Origin: Zoroaster sp. YZ-2022 | Taxonomy: Eukaryota > Echinodermata > Asteroidea > Forcipulatida > Zoroasteridae | Reading direction: 5' to 3' | DNA length: 64,000 bases | Assembly (NCBI GenBank): GCA_029582265.1 | Contig: CM055827.1 | Coordinates: 37,416,760 to 37,480,759 of the forward strand | The notes under the pieces: model-generated | What the model saw: the letters and a program-made list of their open reading frames with translations, nothing else | The model's database searches: none | Told to the model about the DNA's origin: nothing | In this document: positions 49,570-60,418 of the stretch, piece after piece | How the letters are laid out: each line of letters opens with the position of its first letter | Position numbering within the stretch: position 1 is the stretch's first letter | Position numbers and translations under genes: made by a program

Positions 49570-50049
49570 CAATAAAATTAATTAATTAAGGGGGATTAGG
49601 CCTATACCCCTGGATAGGATTCCAGGATTCTTCTGTCCCTAGTCCCACCCTTGCTGTGATCATACCCTTCGCAGCCCATGGCTATGAACTTACCTACAAG
49701 CTTATAAAGCTCCTGTCCCTCCCAATGATAGTTGTCTTAAGTTCCCCAAAAATCAAGATTTCCTTAATTCAGGAGGGACAGGCATATACACAGAGAGAGG
49801 GATGGTATTACACATGGGCATCACACGGTATACTGGTTCATATAATAATATGATGCAAATACCGCATTAGGTAATAATGAAGATTTCACCTATCCAATAT
49901 TGCTATGCAGGCAAAATACCTTGTTTCAATATACATAGCTAGGATTATGGGTCCTTATTCCACACAATAACGGATGAATCATTGTCGCGCAATCAGTAAA
50001 CGTGACGGCAAGAGAAAGGTCTTGTTTGCCCGTTTATGTTCTTGAAGTA

Positions 50050-50277
50050 GCCCTTGTTATAACTAGCTTTACAGCCACTTTACATTATTGGTGACATTTC
50101 TAGAAATTTGTCTAAGATGCTATCGTTTCAGTAAAATGAGTAAATTGTTTTACTTCATGAGGTGAAACACCCACGGTATAATTGCACATTTGCAATCATT
50201 ATCACTATTTTCTCGTTAACGACACAATTGAAATAAGTAACGACACACTCAAATAAACTTAAGTTGGTGTCTGTACA
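50050..50277 (-). repeat. dispersed repeat, copy 1
   Basis: Its complement matches 63482-63720, including TTTCTAGAAATGTCACCAAT and GTTAACGAGAAAATAGTGAT. The short core TTAACGAGAAAATAGTGA also occurs near 46323. Identity of the family is unknown. Confidence 0.8.
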
Positions 50278-51123
50278 TAATAATAATTGCTCACGTTTTT
50301 GAGAAAACGACGACAAACTGTTACATGTTTTTGTAAATTCGACAAAACGATTCCTGTTTTTTCTTAGAAGAACTTCAGACAAATCACCTCTCAGGTTGAC
50401 TGACTGTACCAACTTTAACTTAAGTAAATTACAGATAATGATTCGTTCATTTGATATTCTGGTTGTTATTAATGTTGTATCTTTAAATCATCCATCTTAT
50501 ACGCCTACAGTTACAAAGGCACTTAATTGTTTAATAAATACGCCGTTCCATTTAAAGTTTTATATCATTAAATAACCCATCAAATATGTAAACATGAATA
50601 TTTATAACAGACAAGAGAAAGAATTGGTTGAGATAGGTTTGGATCTTTTGACCGAAAATTAACTTGTTGTTCAAATTTTTTAGCTTTAAAAGCGTCTACG
50701 CTGATTGGTCTGTATATTAACGCCAAATCGATAAATCCTTTATATTTTCTGTTTTTACAGAGTTTTTGTAATTTAAAAAAGTGCTTACAGTAAAGAGGAT
50801 GCTATATTTTAATCAAATTTGGCCCACAATTTTGATGAGAGAGATGTCTTTAAAAAGAACACAACTTGTACACTTTGAAAATGACGAAAAATTACGCAAA
50901 TTTGTAACCTTAAGAAATAAAGAAAAAAGTTATGATTAAAAATACTGATACAAAATTAAAATGTTGATAGAAATCATTGATAAACTTAAGGCACATTAAT
51001 AACATACAGTACAGGAGCATCATTCAGCTGATCTGTGTATCCTGTATTAACATATCTATTAAACAATTATAAATAAAATATTATCAATTAATTAAAATAT
51101 CAATTAAAATATTATCACTATTT

Positions 51124-54100
51124 TCATTCGTGGTTTGGTCGAGGTGGATTCTGTTCCCCGGATACCTTAGCGCCGTTTCCTTTCGCTTTCATCACGATAA
51201 AGGCTATGAGGATGCTAGCTATCAGCACAAATACAACAGCGCCCACTACGATCCCGGCTATTGCCCCGCCGGATAGGCCACCTGGCAAGGGTTGCTTTGG
51301 CGGAATTGCTGAAAGACAAAATTTAGCATAAAATACATTTTTACAAAACACCAGTTAGTTTCTTACGTTTTCGACATTTTACGCTTATTTGCTGAATCAC
51401 AAGGAGTCGTCTTTTGGTAATGCAGTACTATCCAGATTACATTAAGACTCACTTATTTTATCACATTATTATGGTTTACATAACATTATGACGTTCTTAA
51501 GGTGTTACATAATTGCCCTAATAATATATGGGCTACTTTTTTGTTTTACATATTTATGGCCCGGATTACATTATAAGCCACTTCTAGCATTACGCTAATT
51601 GCATTTATTTTATGGCAAAGAATACACACTCTATCGACAAGTGTGAGAAATGATAAATTATATTGTCCACTTTTTCCCAAATATGTTTAGTTTGTATAAG
51701 AAAACGAACCGCTTGTGGTACCGCTTTCTTATTATGGTTTGGTTTACAATATGAACCACTTTTACTATTTCATTATAGTCTGGATATTATTATGTCCTGC
51801 GCACCATTCATTTACAATTTGTGAAGAAAATAAAAACATTCACTTTTAGTTTTACATTTATATAAAACGAGTACTGTCCAGTGTCCACTATAGTGGCTAA
51901 GAATACTACCCTCTATCGTCCAGTTTGAGAAATTATATTTTCCACATTCGGAAGAACCTAAGGTTAGTTCCAAAACACATTTCTGGTTCCCCATCAAGTA
52001 TGAGTGTGAAAAAAGACATCATATTGAAAGTGCAGCAGGGCTTTACATAGGGGGTAGTCATGATCTTTTCTCTTTTGGTTGGGAAAATCAGCCTAAAGTT
52101 AAATACTTCAACTTACTATTGCTGACAGGTGCCACGGTCGTAACGATGATTTCTGAAAACAAAACAAAACAGTTTGCAATTATGGAATAGACAACACAGT
52201 ATTCAACCAAGCAAAAACCAATTACATCTATTTACACACTGAGTCTGCAAAAAAGGGAAAGTTTAATATATCCAAAACATTTTAGGAATAAATCTCGGTG
52301 TCCAAGACCCTTAAGAATGGGGCAGACAATGATCTTCAGCCCCCCGGTGCCCAAGACCCTTTGGAATGAGAGGAACAACCCCTGGGTGCCCAAGACCCTT
52401 TGGAATGGGACAGACAACCCCTCAGTGCCCAAGACCTTTCGGAATGGGGCAGACAATGATATAACCCCTTGGTGTCCAAGAAACTTTGGTTGTCTCTTCG
52501 TGAGAATTTATTAGTGTTTGGGATCATTCCATTTTGTTCTCCAGTAATCTAAAATTCCAAAACTACGACATGCTCGTTTTCGAAGAGCTTCTGTTAAATA
52601 ATGTATTTTTGGTAAAATTCTAAAATGATCAATAATAAATATGCAATACAGAATATTCATGCAGAGAAAGGTCGAATAGTTTGTTGCGTTCTTTCAGGGG
52701 AAGGATTTAGGAAATGTTCCCGTACCGCTAATGGTCTGCACACCTGATCGTCTTGTGGAAGGTGAATAAATTTTGTGCCATGTGATTTGCATATAACAGT
52801 GAATGTACCCTTTTAATTGTTAACAGTTAATTGTGTGTGCTTGTTTATTGGCAGTGTGTCAACCTTTATCGTTTTCAGCCAAGCTCAATTATTGATTTCA
52901 TATTATGTATGACACAGAGTACATGGTATGAAAGAATGACAAATATACCATCGACTGTTATCGACTCTGGATCGACAGTAAACGTGCTTGACTCGTTGAG
53001 TGCCACAAATATCTGGTTGGACAGTGTTTCAACCGTTATTTCTGTCGCTGCTGTAAATTCGAGTAAATAATCTGCGACGATGCTTCCATTTTTAAACTCA
53101 GTAACTTCACAGCTTTGCAGTCCACCTCCAGAAGACTCATTTGTGGCAGCAACAAGCTAGTGTTCAAAGCAAACAAATGCGTAAATTATTGATACAACAT
53201 TTTGAGGTTTTATCTAACGATAACATAGCCTTTAGCGCTGCAGTTGTCAAATGTGTCATAATCAGATAGATCTATATTAGATGTGCAAATGGGTACAGCC
53301 CTAGTATTAATATCGGTTTAATTATCTAAATCTCTATAATTGTGCTTGGAAGGCTCCATTCAATATTTACAATACCAGGCCATCCCCAAAAACATTTTAC
53401 TTGTCATGGAACGTATAGAATTAAACGAATTATATCATGATCCTACAAATCAATGAATAACTCACAGTTACCCTTAAAACATATTGACAACGACAAAGCC
53501 CCGATTACAGATAGATTAAACTTTCAATGACACAAAATTTACTTACTGTTTGCTTCACGAGTTTACTGATGTTGATGAACATTTCTGAAGAAGAATTTTT
53601 CAAATCTTCAGTGAACACAGTTTTTTCTTCACCAATCGCCGTTATCCGGAACGTTCCCTTGAACATCTTTGGAACTGTATAAAACAAATGAAAGTGAATA
53701 TTTAGGCATGTCAGTATGAAAAATATTCCAATGAAGTAATTTGTTGACAACTTTACCACCGACAACAATGGAATACATAAATATTCTATTTAGTTTAACT
53801 TTGACAATCATGATATCATGATATGGTATTCAAAAGCATTTTCATAGACTTACGCGGGGCGGCAACGGTAGTCGTCGTGGTTTTTATTGCAGTGGTCGCT
53901 TCTACAGCTGCAGTTTCTCCAGTTGCAGATGTCGTCGCTTCTCCAGTTGCAGATGTCGTCGCTTCTCCAGTTGCAGCACCAGCTGCAGCAGTGGTCGCCT
54001 GTCCAGTTGCAGATGTGGCCGTTTCACCAGCTGCAGCAGTGGTCGCTTGTCCAGTTGCAGATGTGGCCGTTTTACCAGCTGCAGCAGTGGTCGCTTGTCC

Positions 54101-55803
54101 AGTTGCAGATGTGGCCGTTTCACCAGCTGCAGCAGTGGTCGCTTGTCCAGTTGCAGATGTGGCCGTTTCACCAGCTGCAGCAGTGGTCGCTTGTCCAGTT
54201 GCAGATGTGGCCGTTTCACCAGCTGCAGCAGTGGTCGCTTGTCCAGTTGCAGATGTGGCCGTTTCACCAGCTGCAGCAGTGGTCGCTTGTCCAGTTGCAG
54301 ATGTGGTCGTTTCACCAGCTGCAGCAGTGGTCGCTTGTCCAGTTGCAGATGTGGCCGTTTCACCAGCTGCAGCAGTGGTCGCTTGTCCAGTTGCAGATGT
54401 GGTCGTTTCACCAGCTGCAGCAGTGGTCGCTTGTCCAGTTGCAGATGTGGCCGTTTCACCAGCTGCAGCAGTGGTCACTTGTCCAGTTGGAGATGTGGCC
54501 GTTTTACCAGCTGCAGCAGTGGTCGCTTGTCCAGTTGCAGATGTGGCCGTTTCACCAGCTGCAGCAGTGGTCGCTTGTCCAGTTGCAGATGTGGCCGTTT
54601 TACCAGCTGCAGCAGTGGTCGCTTGTCCAGTTGCAGATGTGGCCGTTTCACCAGCTGCAGCAGTGGTCGCTTGTCCAGTTGCAGATGTGGCCGTTTTACC
54701 AGCTGCAGCAGTGGTCGCTTGTCCAGTTGCAGATGTGGTCGCTTCTCTAGTTGCAGATGTGGTCGCTTCTCCAGTTGCAGATGTGGCCGTTTCACCAGCT
54801 ACAGCAGTGGTCGCTTGTCCAGTTGCAGATGTGGCCGTTTCACCAGCTGCAGCAGTGGTCGCTTGTCCAGTTGCAGATGTGGCCGTTTTACCAGCTGCAG
54901 CAGTGGTCGCTTGTCCAGTTGCAGATGTGGTCGCTTCTCTAGTTGCAGATGTGGTCGCTTCTCCAGTTGCAGATGTGGCCGTTTCACCAGCTACAGCAGT
55001 GGTCGCTTGTCCAGTTGCAGATGTGGCCGTTTCACCAGCTGCAGCAGTGGTCGCTTGTCCAGTTGCAGATGTGGCCGTTTCACCAGCTGCAGCAGTGGTC
55101 GCTTGTCCAGTTGCAGATGTGGTCGCTTCTCTAGTTGCAGATGTGGTCGCTTCTCCAGTTGCAGATGTGGCCGTTTCTCCAGTTGCAGATGTGGTCGCTT
55201 CTCCAGTTGCAGATGTCGTCGCTTCTCCAGTTACAGACGTCGTCGCTTCTCCAGTTGCAGATGTGGCCGTTTCACCCGCTGCAGCAGTGGTCGCTTCTCC
55301 AGATGTGGTCGCTTCAGCTGTGGTACTTTGTTCAGCTGTAACCATAGTCGTACCTGCAGCAGCAGGTGTATTTACAGCAGTTGTCGTACCTGCAGTGGTG
55401 TTCATTTATGAATTGAAAAATGGAGAACTGGATTTAAAATGTATCTATCGAAAATTTCATATTTCAGGACTCAATTTATAGAATAACCTTTATTCGACAG
55501 AAAAGTCTTCATTTTATCAAACCGTGATGCTATCATGTGATTGGCTTGACCTACTTCCTTAATTATTCCTTAATTCCTTTATAATTCTACAATTTACTTT
55601 CACCATTGACCATTTTCAATATAGCAATTTTTAGACTGTGTGTAACTCTAAACATAACAATGTTTAGGCCTACATAATATGTACGAATTGAATCAATAAA
55701 TTCGAATAAATAATTATTTAAGAGATAAAAATGAAAAATAATAATGCTCACCCATCATCAGAACAACTGTAAAAAAGACGAAAAGGATTGTGCTTGTGCC
55801 CAT
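51124..55803 (-). CDS. gene D: SEA-domain transmembrane mucin with 48-bp coding VNTR
   Basis: Six coding exons on the minus strand: 55803-55752, 55389-53854, 53674-53547, 53156-52949, 52152-52117, 51308-51124. They sum to 2145 nt (714 aa plus stop) with all phases matching. Exon 1 is a signal peptide (MGTSTILFVFFTVVLMM). Exon 2 encodes about 512 residues that are nearly all Thr, Ala, Ser, Gly, Glu and Gln, in 16-residue repeats of the type TTAAAGETATSATGQA. Exons 3 and 4 form a SEA domain (FKGTFRITAIGEEKTVF; then CEVTEFKNGSIVADY), split by a phase-0 intron. Exon 5 is a 12-residue linker. Exon 6 carries one transmembrane helix (AGIVVGAVVFVLIASILIAF) and a short basic-to-polar tail ending RPNHE. 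The likely product is a cell-surface mucin, probably cleaved at G|S of KNGSIV. It is closest to gene C in exon sizes (52, 128, 36 nt). Confidence 0.88.
52298..52490. repeat. short tandem repeat of about 40-55 bp in gene D intron
   Basis: Five imperfect copies of a unit containing GTGCCCAAGACCCTTTGGAA and GGGCAGACAA, with varied spacers. Located between the linker exon and the SEA 3' exon. Non-coding. Confidence 0.8.
53990..55250 (-). repeat. 48-bp coding minisatellite of gene D
   Basis: About 22 copies of the unit containing GGTGAAACGGCCACATCTGC and ACTGGACAAGCGACC, with 24-bp half-unit variants (TTSATGEA). A four-unit group with the ATREATTS variant recurs at about 54744, 54936 and 55128, exactly 192 bp apart. 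All three reading frames on the plus strand and others on the minus strand are also open here; only the signal-to-SEA frame is supported by splicing. Confidence 0.92.
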
Positions 55804-55840
55804 GGTGATCAAGTCGATTATATATTCCTTTAAAAAGAGC
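55804..55840 (-). other. 5' UTR part of the first coding exon of gene D
   Basis: A TTTTGTTGCAG acceptor ends 37 nt before the ATG on the minus strand. The upstream donor exon was not located; GTAAGTGATT at about 62649 is one distant candidate. Confidence 0.5.
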
Positions 55841-56410
55841 CTGCAACAAAAGACATTATTTAATTTAATTTTAAGTAACAATTCAGTGGTTGATCTGTCA
55901 TAAATTCCTACTATAATGGAATGTTCTAACTCACATTTATTTTTGTTTTGTTTTTGTTTTTTGTTTTTATCACAGAAAGGTTATTCGCAGGGCAGATATT
56001 GGTTTACATGGAATTGTTTACATTATTTTGTTTCATAAAAGTCATACAAATTGAGACCAAAGATCATTCGATACCAATTTTCAAAGAAATTATGAAAAAA
56101 CTTAGGAACATTTTTTCCAATAAAACTGATGTCTGTGCAGCTAAATGGTATGAATTGCGATGACAAGATTTGGTAATTCGCTATTCGCTCAGTGCACATC
56201 GTAGCCCTCTAGCGGTGAATTTGCACCCAGTGTCTTGATGATAGCCACTTTTGCGTCACCCGTCGTGTGAGCGTATTTTATATGTGTGTATTTTATGGTA
56301 CTACACGCACGTGTACTTTTACTAGCCAATGATCGCTGTAGATATTCCGCGCGTACGCACTTCAACTGCAAAATACGCCAAACGCGACGCACTATCGCTG
56401 CCCTTTCGCT

Positions 56411-56804
56411 AGACTGGTCCCCTGGATATAGACAGGCTCTGGGCGTACCGCTCAATTAAGGGATTTCATTGAAGATCTGGGCTCGATTTCACAAAGCACT
56501 AAGATTCATCTTAAGATGAGTTGTTAGTATTACCATAGTGATTTGTATTGTGACATCACACTTTGCTAAGCAATTAAGATTGATACACAGTTAAGATCAA
56601 TCTTAGCTCTTTGTGAAATCGGCCCCTGACGTCACGCTTCCAGGCTTGCGCTAGCTACCAACCAAGGTCAAAGTTCAGCATCGGAAAAAATATGGCGGCA
56701 GCACGGACAGCACAACGCGTTATAACGTATCCAATGAAATCCTTTGGGTGGTACGCCTGGAGCCTGACTATATCCTATCAAGGATATAGACAGGGGACCA
56801 GTCT
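56411..56804. mobile_element. foldback element with a second MITE inside
   Basis: The left arm starts AGACTGGTCCCCTGGATATA and continues with GGGCGTACC and GGATTTCATTGAAGAT. The right arm is the near-complement, ending TCCTATCAAGGATATAGACA then GGGGACCAGTCT. The inner element 56479-56626 lies between the arms. Confidence 0.75.
56479..56626. mobile_element. MITE with GGGCTCGATTTCACAAAG ends
   Basis: Left end GGGCTCGATTTCACAAAGCA and right end TTTGTGAAATCGGCCCC form inverted repeats of about 35 bp with few mismatches, continuing into CTAAGATTSATCTTAAGAT. 148 bp, non-coding. Confidence 0.8.
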
Positions 56805-57070
56805 ACCAAAACGGATGCATTGCCTATTTAAATCAAAAAGATGATGACGTCACACTTGTCAAATTTTGGAGCGCTCTCTGTCAGCTTATTTTAATGTCAG
56901 GCAAGAGTGTGTATATATACTTCAAAATGTACACTTCGTTTTTCATATTGTAGTGCAGCATTCATATTGTCGAAATTAAGAATGAATAACTAAGATTTAA
57001 AACACCCAATGTAACCAAATCCCTAGGTCAGACATTTGGTTGCGCGGGAGGAGAGGGGTGGGGACAACCA

Positions 57071-58865
57071 TTTATATATGGAACGCTACAGCTGCCTTCG
57101 GTGCCCATATCGCTTCATTCGGCCGATTCACCATTTCATTCGGCCGATTCACCATTTCATTCTGCTATATCACCATTTCATTCGGCTACTCATCATTTCA
57201 TTTGCCTTTCGTCATTTCATTCGGCTAGTCGTCATTTCATTCGGCCATTCACCATTTCATTTGCCCAATCATCATTTCATTCGGCTAGTCACCATTTCAT
57301 TTGCCCAATCACCATTTCATTTGGCTATTCACCATTTCATTTGCCCAATCATCATTTCATTCGGCTAGTCTTCATTTCGTTCGGCTTTTCATCATTTCAT
57401 TCGGCTAGTCATCATTTCATTCGGCTATTCACCATTTTGCCACCAAGATCAAGCTAGCCGCGGATTCAACCGCGGATTCAACCGCGGATTCAGCTGCAGG
57501 TTTTCTCACGGATTTAACCGGATCGGGTCAGTTTAAAAACTGGATAGATGTAAATTTAAAACCCACGATCAGGTTGGTCCAGTGCGTGTGAATACTGCAC
57601 TCAATACGGTACGTTTCCACACGGCCGGGCGCAGGCGAAATGAAATGATGATTGCGCCCAGCCTCTGTCGTTAAAAGCGTAATCTTATAACGCCAAAACC
57701 ACGATATGCCCTAAGGTGAAATGTCATCTCCATAATTCGTTAACAAAAGTTAACAAAAAATAACATTAAATGGGGCACAAATTGTTTTAACTTTTGACGA
57801 GTTGGTCACAAATACTCTGCATTGTTTAACTATTATATACACGGCATATACCGGCGATAATGGTACATATTCTAGAGTCCCTTTAATTATGAAATATTAA
57901 TCGTATCAAGCCAAAACCACGATATGCCCTAAGTTGAAATGTCATCTTTATAATTCATTAACAAAAATTTACAAAAATTAACATTAAAGGGGGCACAAAT
58001 TGTTTTAACTTTTGACGTGTTGGTCATAATTAAAGTGACGCTAGAATATGTACCATTATCGCCGGTATATGCCGTGTATAGTTACACAATGCAGAGTATT
58101 TGTGACCAACTCATCAAAAGTTAAAACAATTTGTGCCCCCTATAATGTAAATTTTTGTTAATTTTTGTTAACGAATTATGGAGATGACATTTCACCTTAG
58201 GGCATATCGTGGTTTTGGCGTTATAAGATTACGCTTTTAACGACAGAGGCTGGGCGCAATCATCATTTCATTTCGCCTGCGCCCGGCCGTGTGGAAACGT
58301 ACCGTATTGAGTGCAGTATTCACACGCACTGGACCAACCTGATCGTGGGTTTTAAATTTACATCTATCCAGTTTTTAAACTGACCCGATCCGGTTAAATC
58401 CGTGAGAAAACCTGCAGCTGAATCCGCGGTTGAATCCGCGGCTAGCTTGATCTTGGTGGCAAATGAAATGGTGAATAGCCGAATGAAATGATGACTAGCC
58501 GAATGAAATGATGAAAAGCCGAATGAAATGATGAAAAGCCGAACGAAATGAAGACTAGCCGAATGATTGGGCAAATGAAATGGTGAATAGCCAAATGAAA
58601 TGAAGACTAGCCGAATGAAATGATGATTGGGCAAATGAAATGGTGAATGGCCGAATGAAATGACGACTAGCCGAATGAAATGACGAAAAGGCGAACGAAA
58701 TGAAGACTAGCCGAATGAAATGATGATTGGGCAAATGAAATGATGAGTAGCCGAATGAAATGGTGATATAGCAGAATGAAATGGTGAATCGGCCGAATGA
58801 AATGGTGAATCGGCCGAATGAAGCGACATGGGCACCGAAGGCAGCTGTAGCGTTCCATATTTATA
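57071..58865. repeat. 1.8 kb palindrome with 20-bp minisatellite arms
   Basis: The left arm begins TATATGGAACGCTACAGCTG and the right arm ends with its complement. Both arms carry about 15-18 imperfect copies of CATTTCATTCGGCTAGTC, then unique sequence (GTGCAGTATTCACACGCAC-type, CGCCTGCGCCCGGCCGTGTG), then a run with CCACGATATGCCCTAAGGTG. The centre near 57900-58030 holds a partial third, inverted and diverged copy of the inner segment. Frames on both strands arise from the 'SFHSA' repeat and are not genes. Confidence 0.85.
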
Positions 58866-60040
58866 GGCGCATTATATACCCAGGCAACTTATATATTAAT
58901 GGAGGCACTACAGCTTTTTTTGCTCATATATTAATAACTGACCCTGAGATTAATTATTATTACACAGTGACAAATCATTAGCATTGTAACCAAGGTGCTT
59001 CATCCATCCATCAAATTGACCAGTCTTTAATAATATCCAAAACAAAGGGTAATAAATAGTGACATATTCCATCAGGATTGTAATATCTCTCTAATGTACA
59101 GGTTTATTAGATTGTTAGAAAGAATACGTTGTTGTATGAAATGAATGGCACTGATCATTAATAATTCGTCGGTGTCGCAAATTGTTGTCAAAGGTTTTGG
59201 AGAAGGAGTCAAATGACGTACCATGATTTTTATAACATTTTAAAATATTTTGGCCTAATATGGAAACATTTTTTAACTCTAGGGGAAATGTCTTAAAAAT
59301 GATTAAAGATGTATCGCCCATGTTTTTGCTATTTTAAAGGACATTTCATTTGTCATAGGAACATTGCTATTTTACTTGATCAAGTGAATATACATGATGC
59401 ACAATGACACATTCCTCAAAATAATCGCGAGAAACATGGTTTTATAGTAATTCATGGTGGGTCCCGTTATTTCAAAGTATTTGTATTCCTTTTCAAGATC
59501 GATGTTCCAATAAAAACAATTTCTGGAAATTGCCGGAAAGACACGGGCGATATTAAAATTATTAAATAAAATAAGTATACAGATGAAACAAAACTACCGG
59601 TGAAATAACGAAAACCTTGGAATTGTAGCATCTTTAAAAGGAGGAAATATAATGAATATAATGTACATATAAAAGGTTACTAAAAGCACACAAACTGTGT
59701 AATAATGTTCAGTATTTAGTCGCAAACAGTAGGATTACGTCAATTTGATGGATTGGATAAGTTTGCATAGGACAATACACATGATGCGCAATATTTGCTT
59801 ACATTACCTAAGGTATATTTTAATATGTTATAAAGTTAAGTTGGGCCAGGAACCTCAAATAGTCTCTATGGCAACACATCCTGACCTTCCATCAGATTGC
59901 CCATAGAAAGATTAGTGAAGTTTTTTCCTACGATGTGTTAGGGCCATGGTCAAAGGCTGATGGTTCGAAAGTAAGCAAGATAAAAAAAACAAACACACAA
60001 ACAACCAAACTAACGAACGAAGTAACAACAAAATTAACAT
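58866..60040. other. gene-free stretch
   Basis: AT-rich, with no supported exon or repeat structure. Confidence 0.5.
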
Positions 60041-60418
60041 TATCGTTTCGGTTTGCGGTAACACCATGTGTTTATCTCAACTAACGTGAAGCTGAGATAC
60101 AGGTTCTGAAAAGAACCGTATCGCACAATCGTATCTCAACCTTCGTTAAGTGAGAAAGGTTCAAGGGAGAACCAATTTCGGGCAACTCGTTTTTCTCTAC
60201 TGTCGCTAAGTGAGAAATATGGTTCAGGGAGAACCATGGGGACTTCACGGGTTAATATGGTTCAGGGAGAACCAAGGGACTTCACGGGTTATTCTCAACG
60301 TTTCGAAGGTTGAGAAGGTTGAGATACGATTGTGCGATACGGTTCTTTTCAGAACCTGTATCTCAGCTTCACGTTAGTTGAGATAAACACATGGTGTTAC
60401 CGCAAACCGAAACGATAT
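60041..60418. mobile_element. long hairpin element, GCGGTAACACCATGTG family
   Basis: The outer 20 bp TATCGTTTCGGTTTGCGGTA at 60041 is exactly complementary to 60399-60418, and pairing continues for about 130 bp. Each arm contains GGTTCTGAAAAGAACC or its complement. The loop region repeats GGTTCAGGGAGAACC. The right flank has CCACCATGCAAAGCC, the complement of the left flank GCTTTGCATGGTG seen at 13360 and 44290. Confidence 0.85.

Noticed and set aside
53823..55481. Plus-strand frames of 552, 454 and 287 codons opposite gene D
   Set aside because: Mirror frames of the 48-bp coding repeat. Only the minus-strand frame links to a signal peptide, SEA and membrane exons with correct phases.
57036..57457. 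Frames rich in HHFI/SFHSA on both strands
   Set aside because: Translation of a 20-bp minisatellite inside a palindrome.
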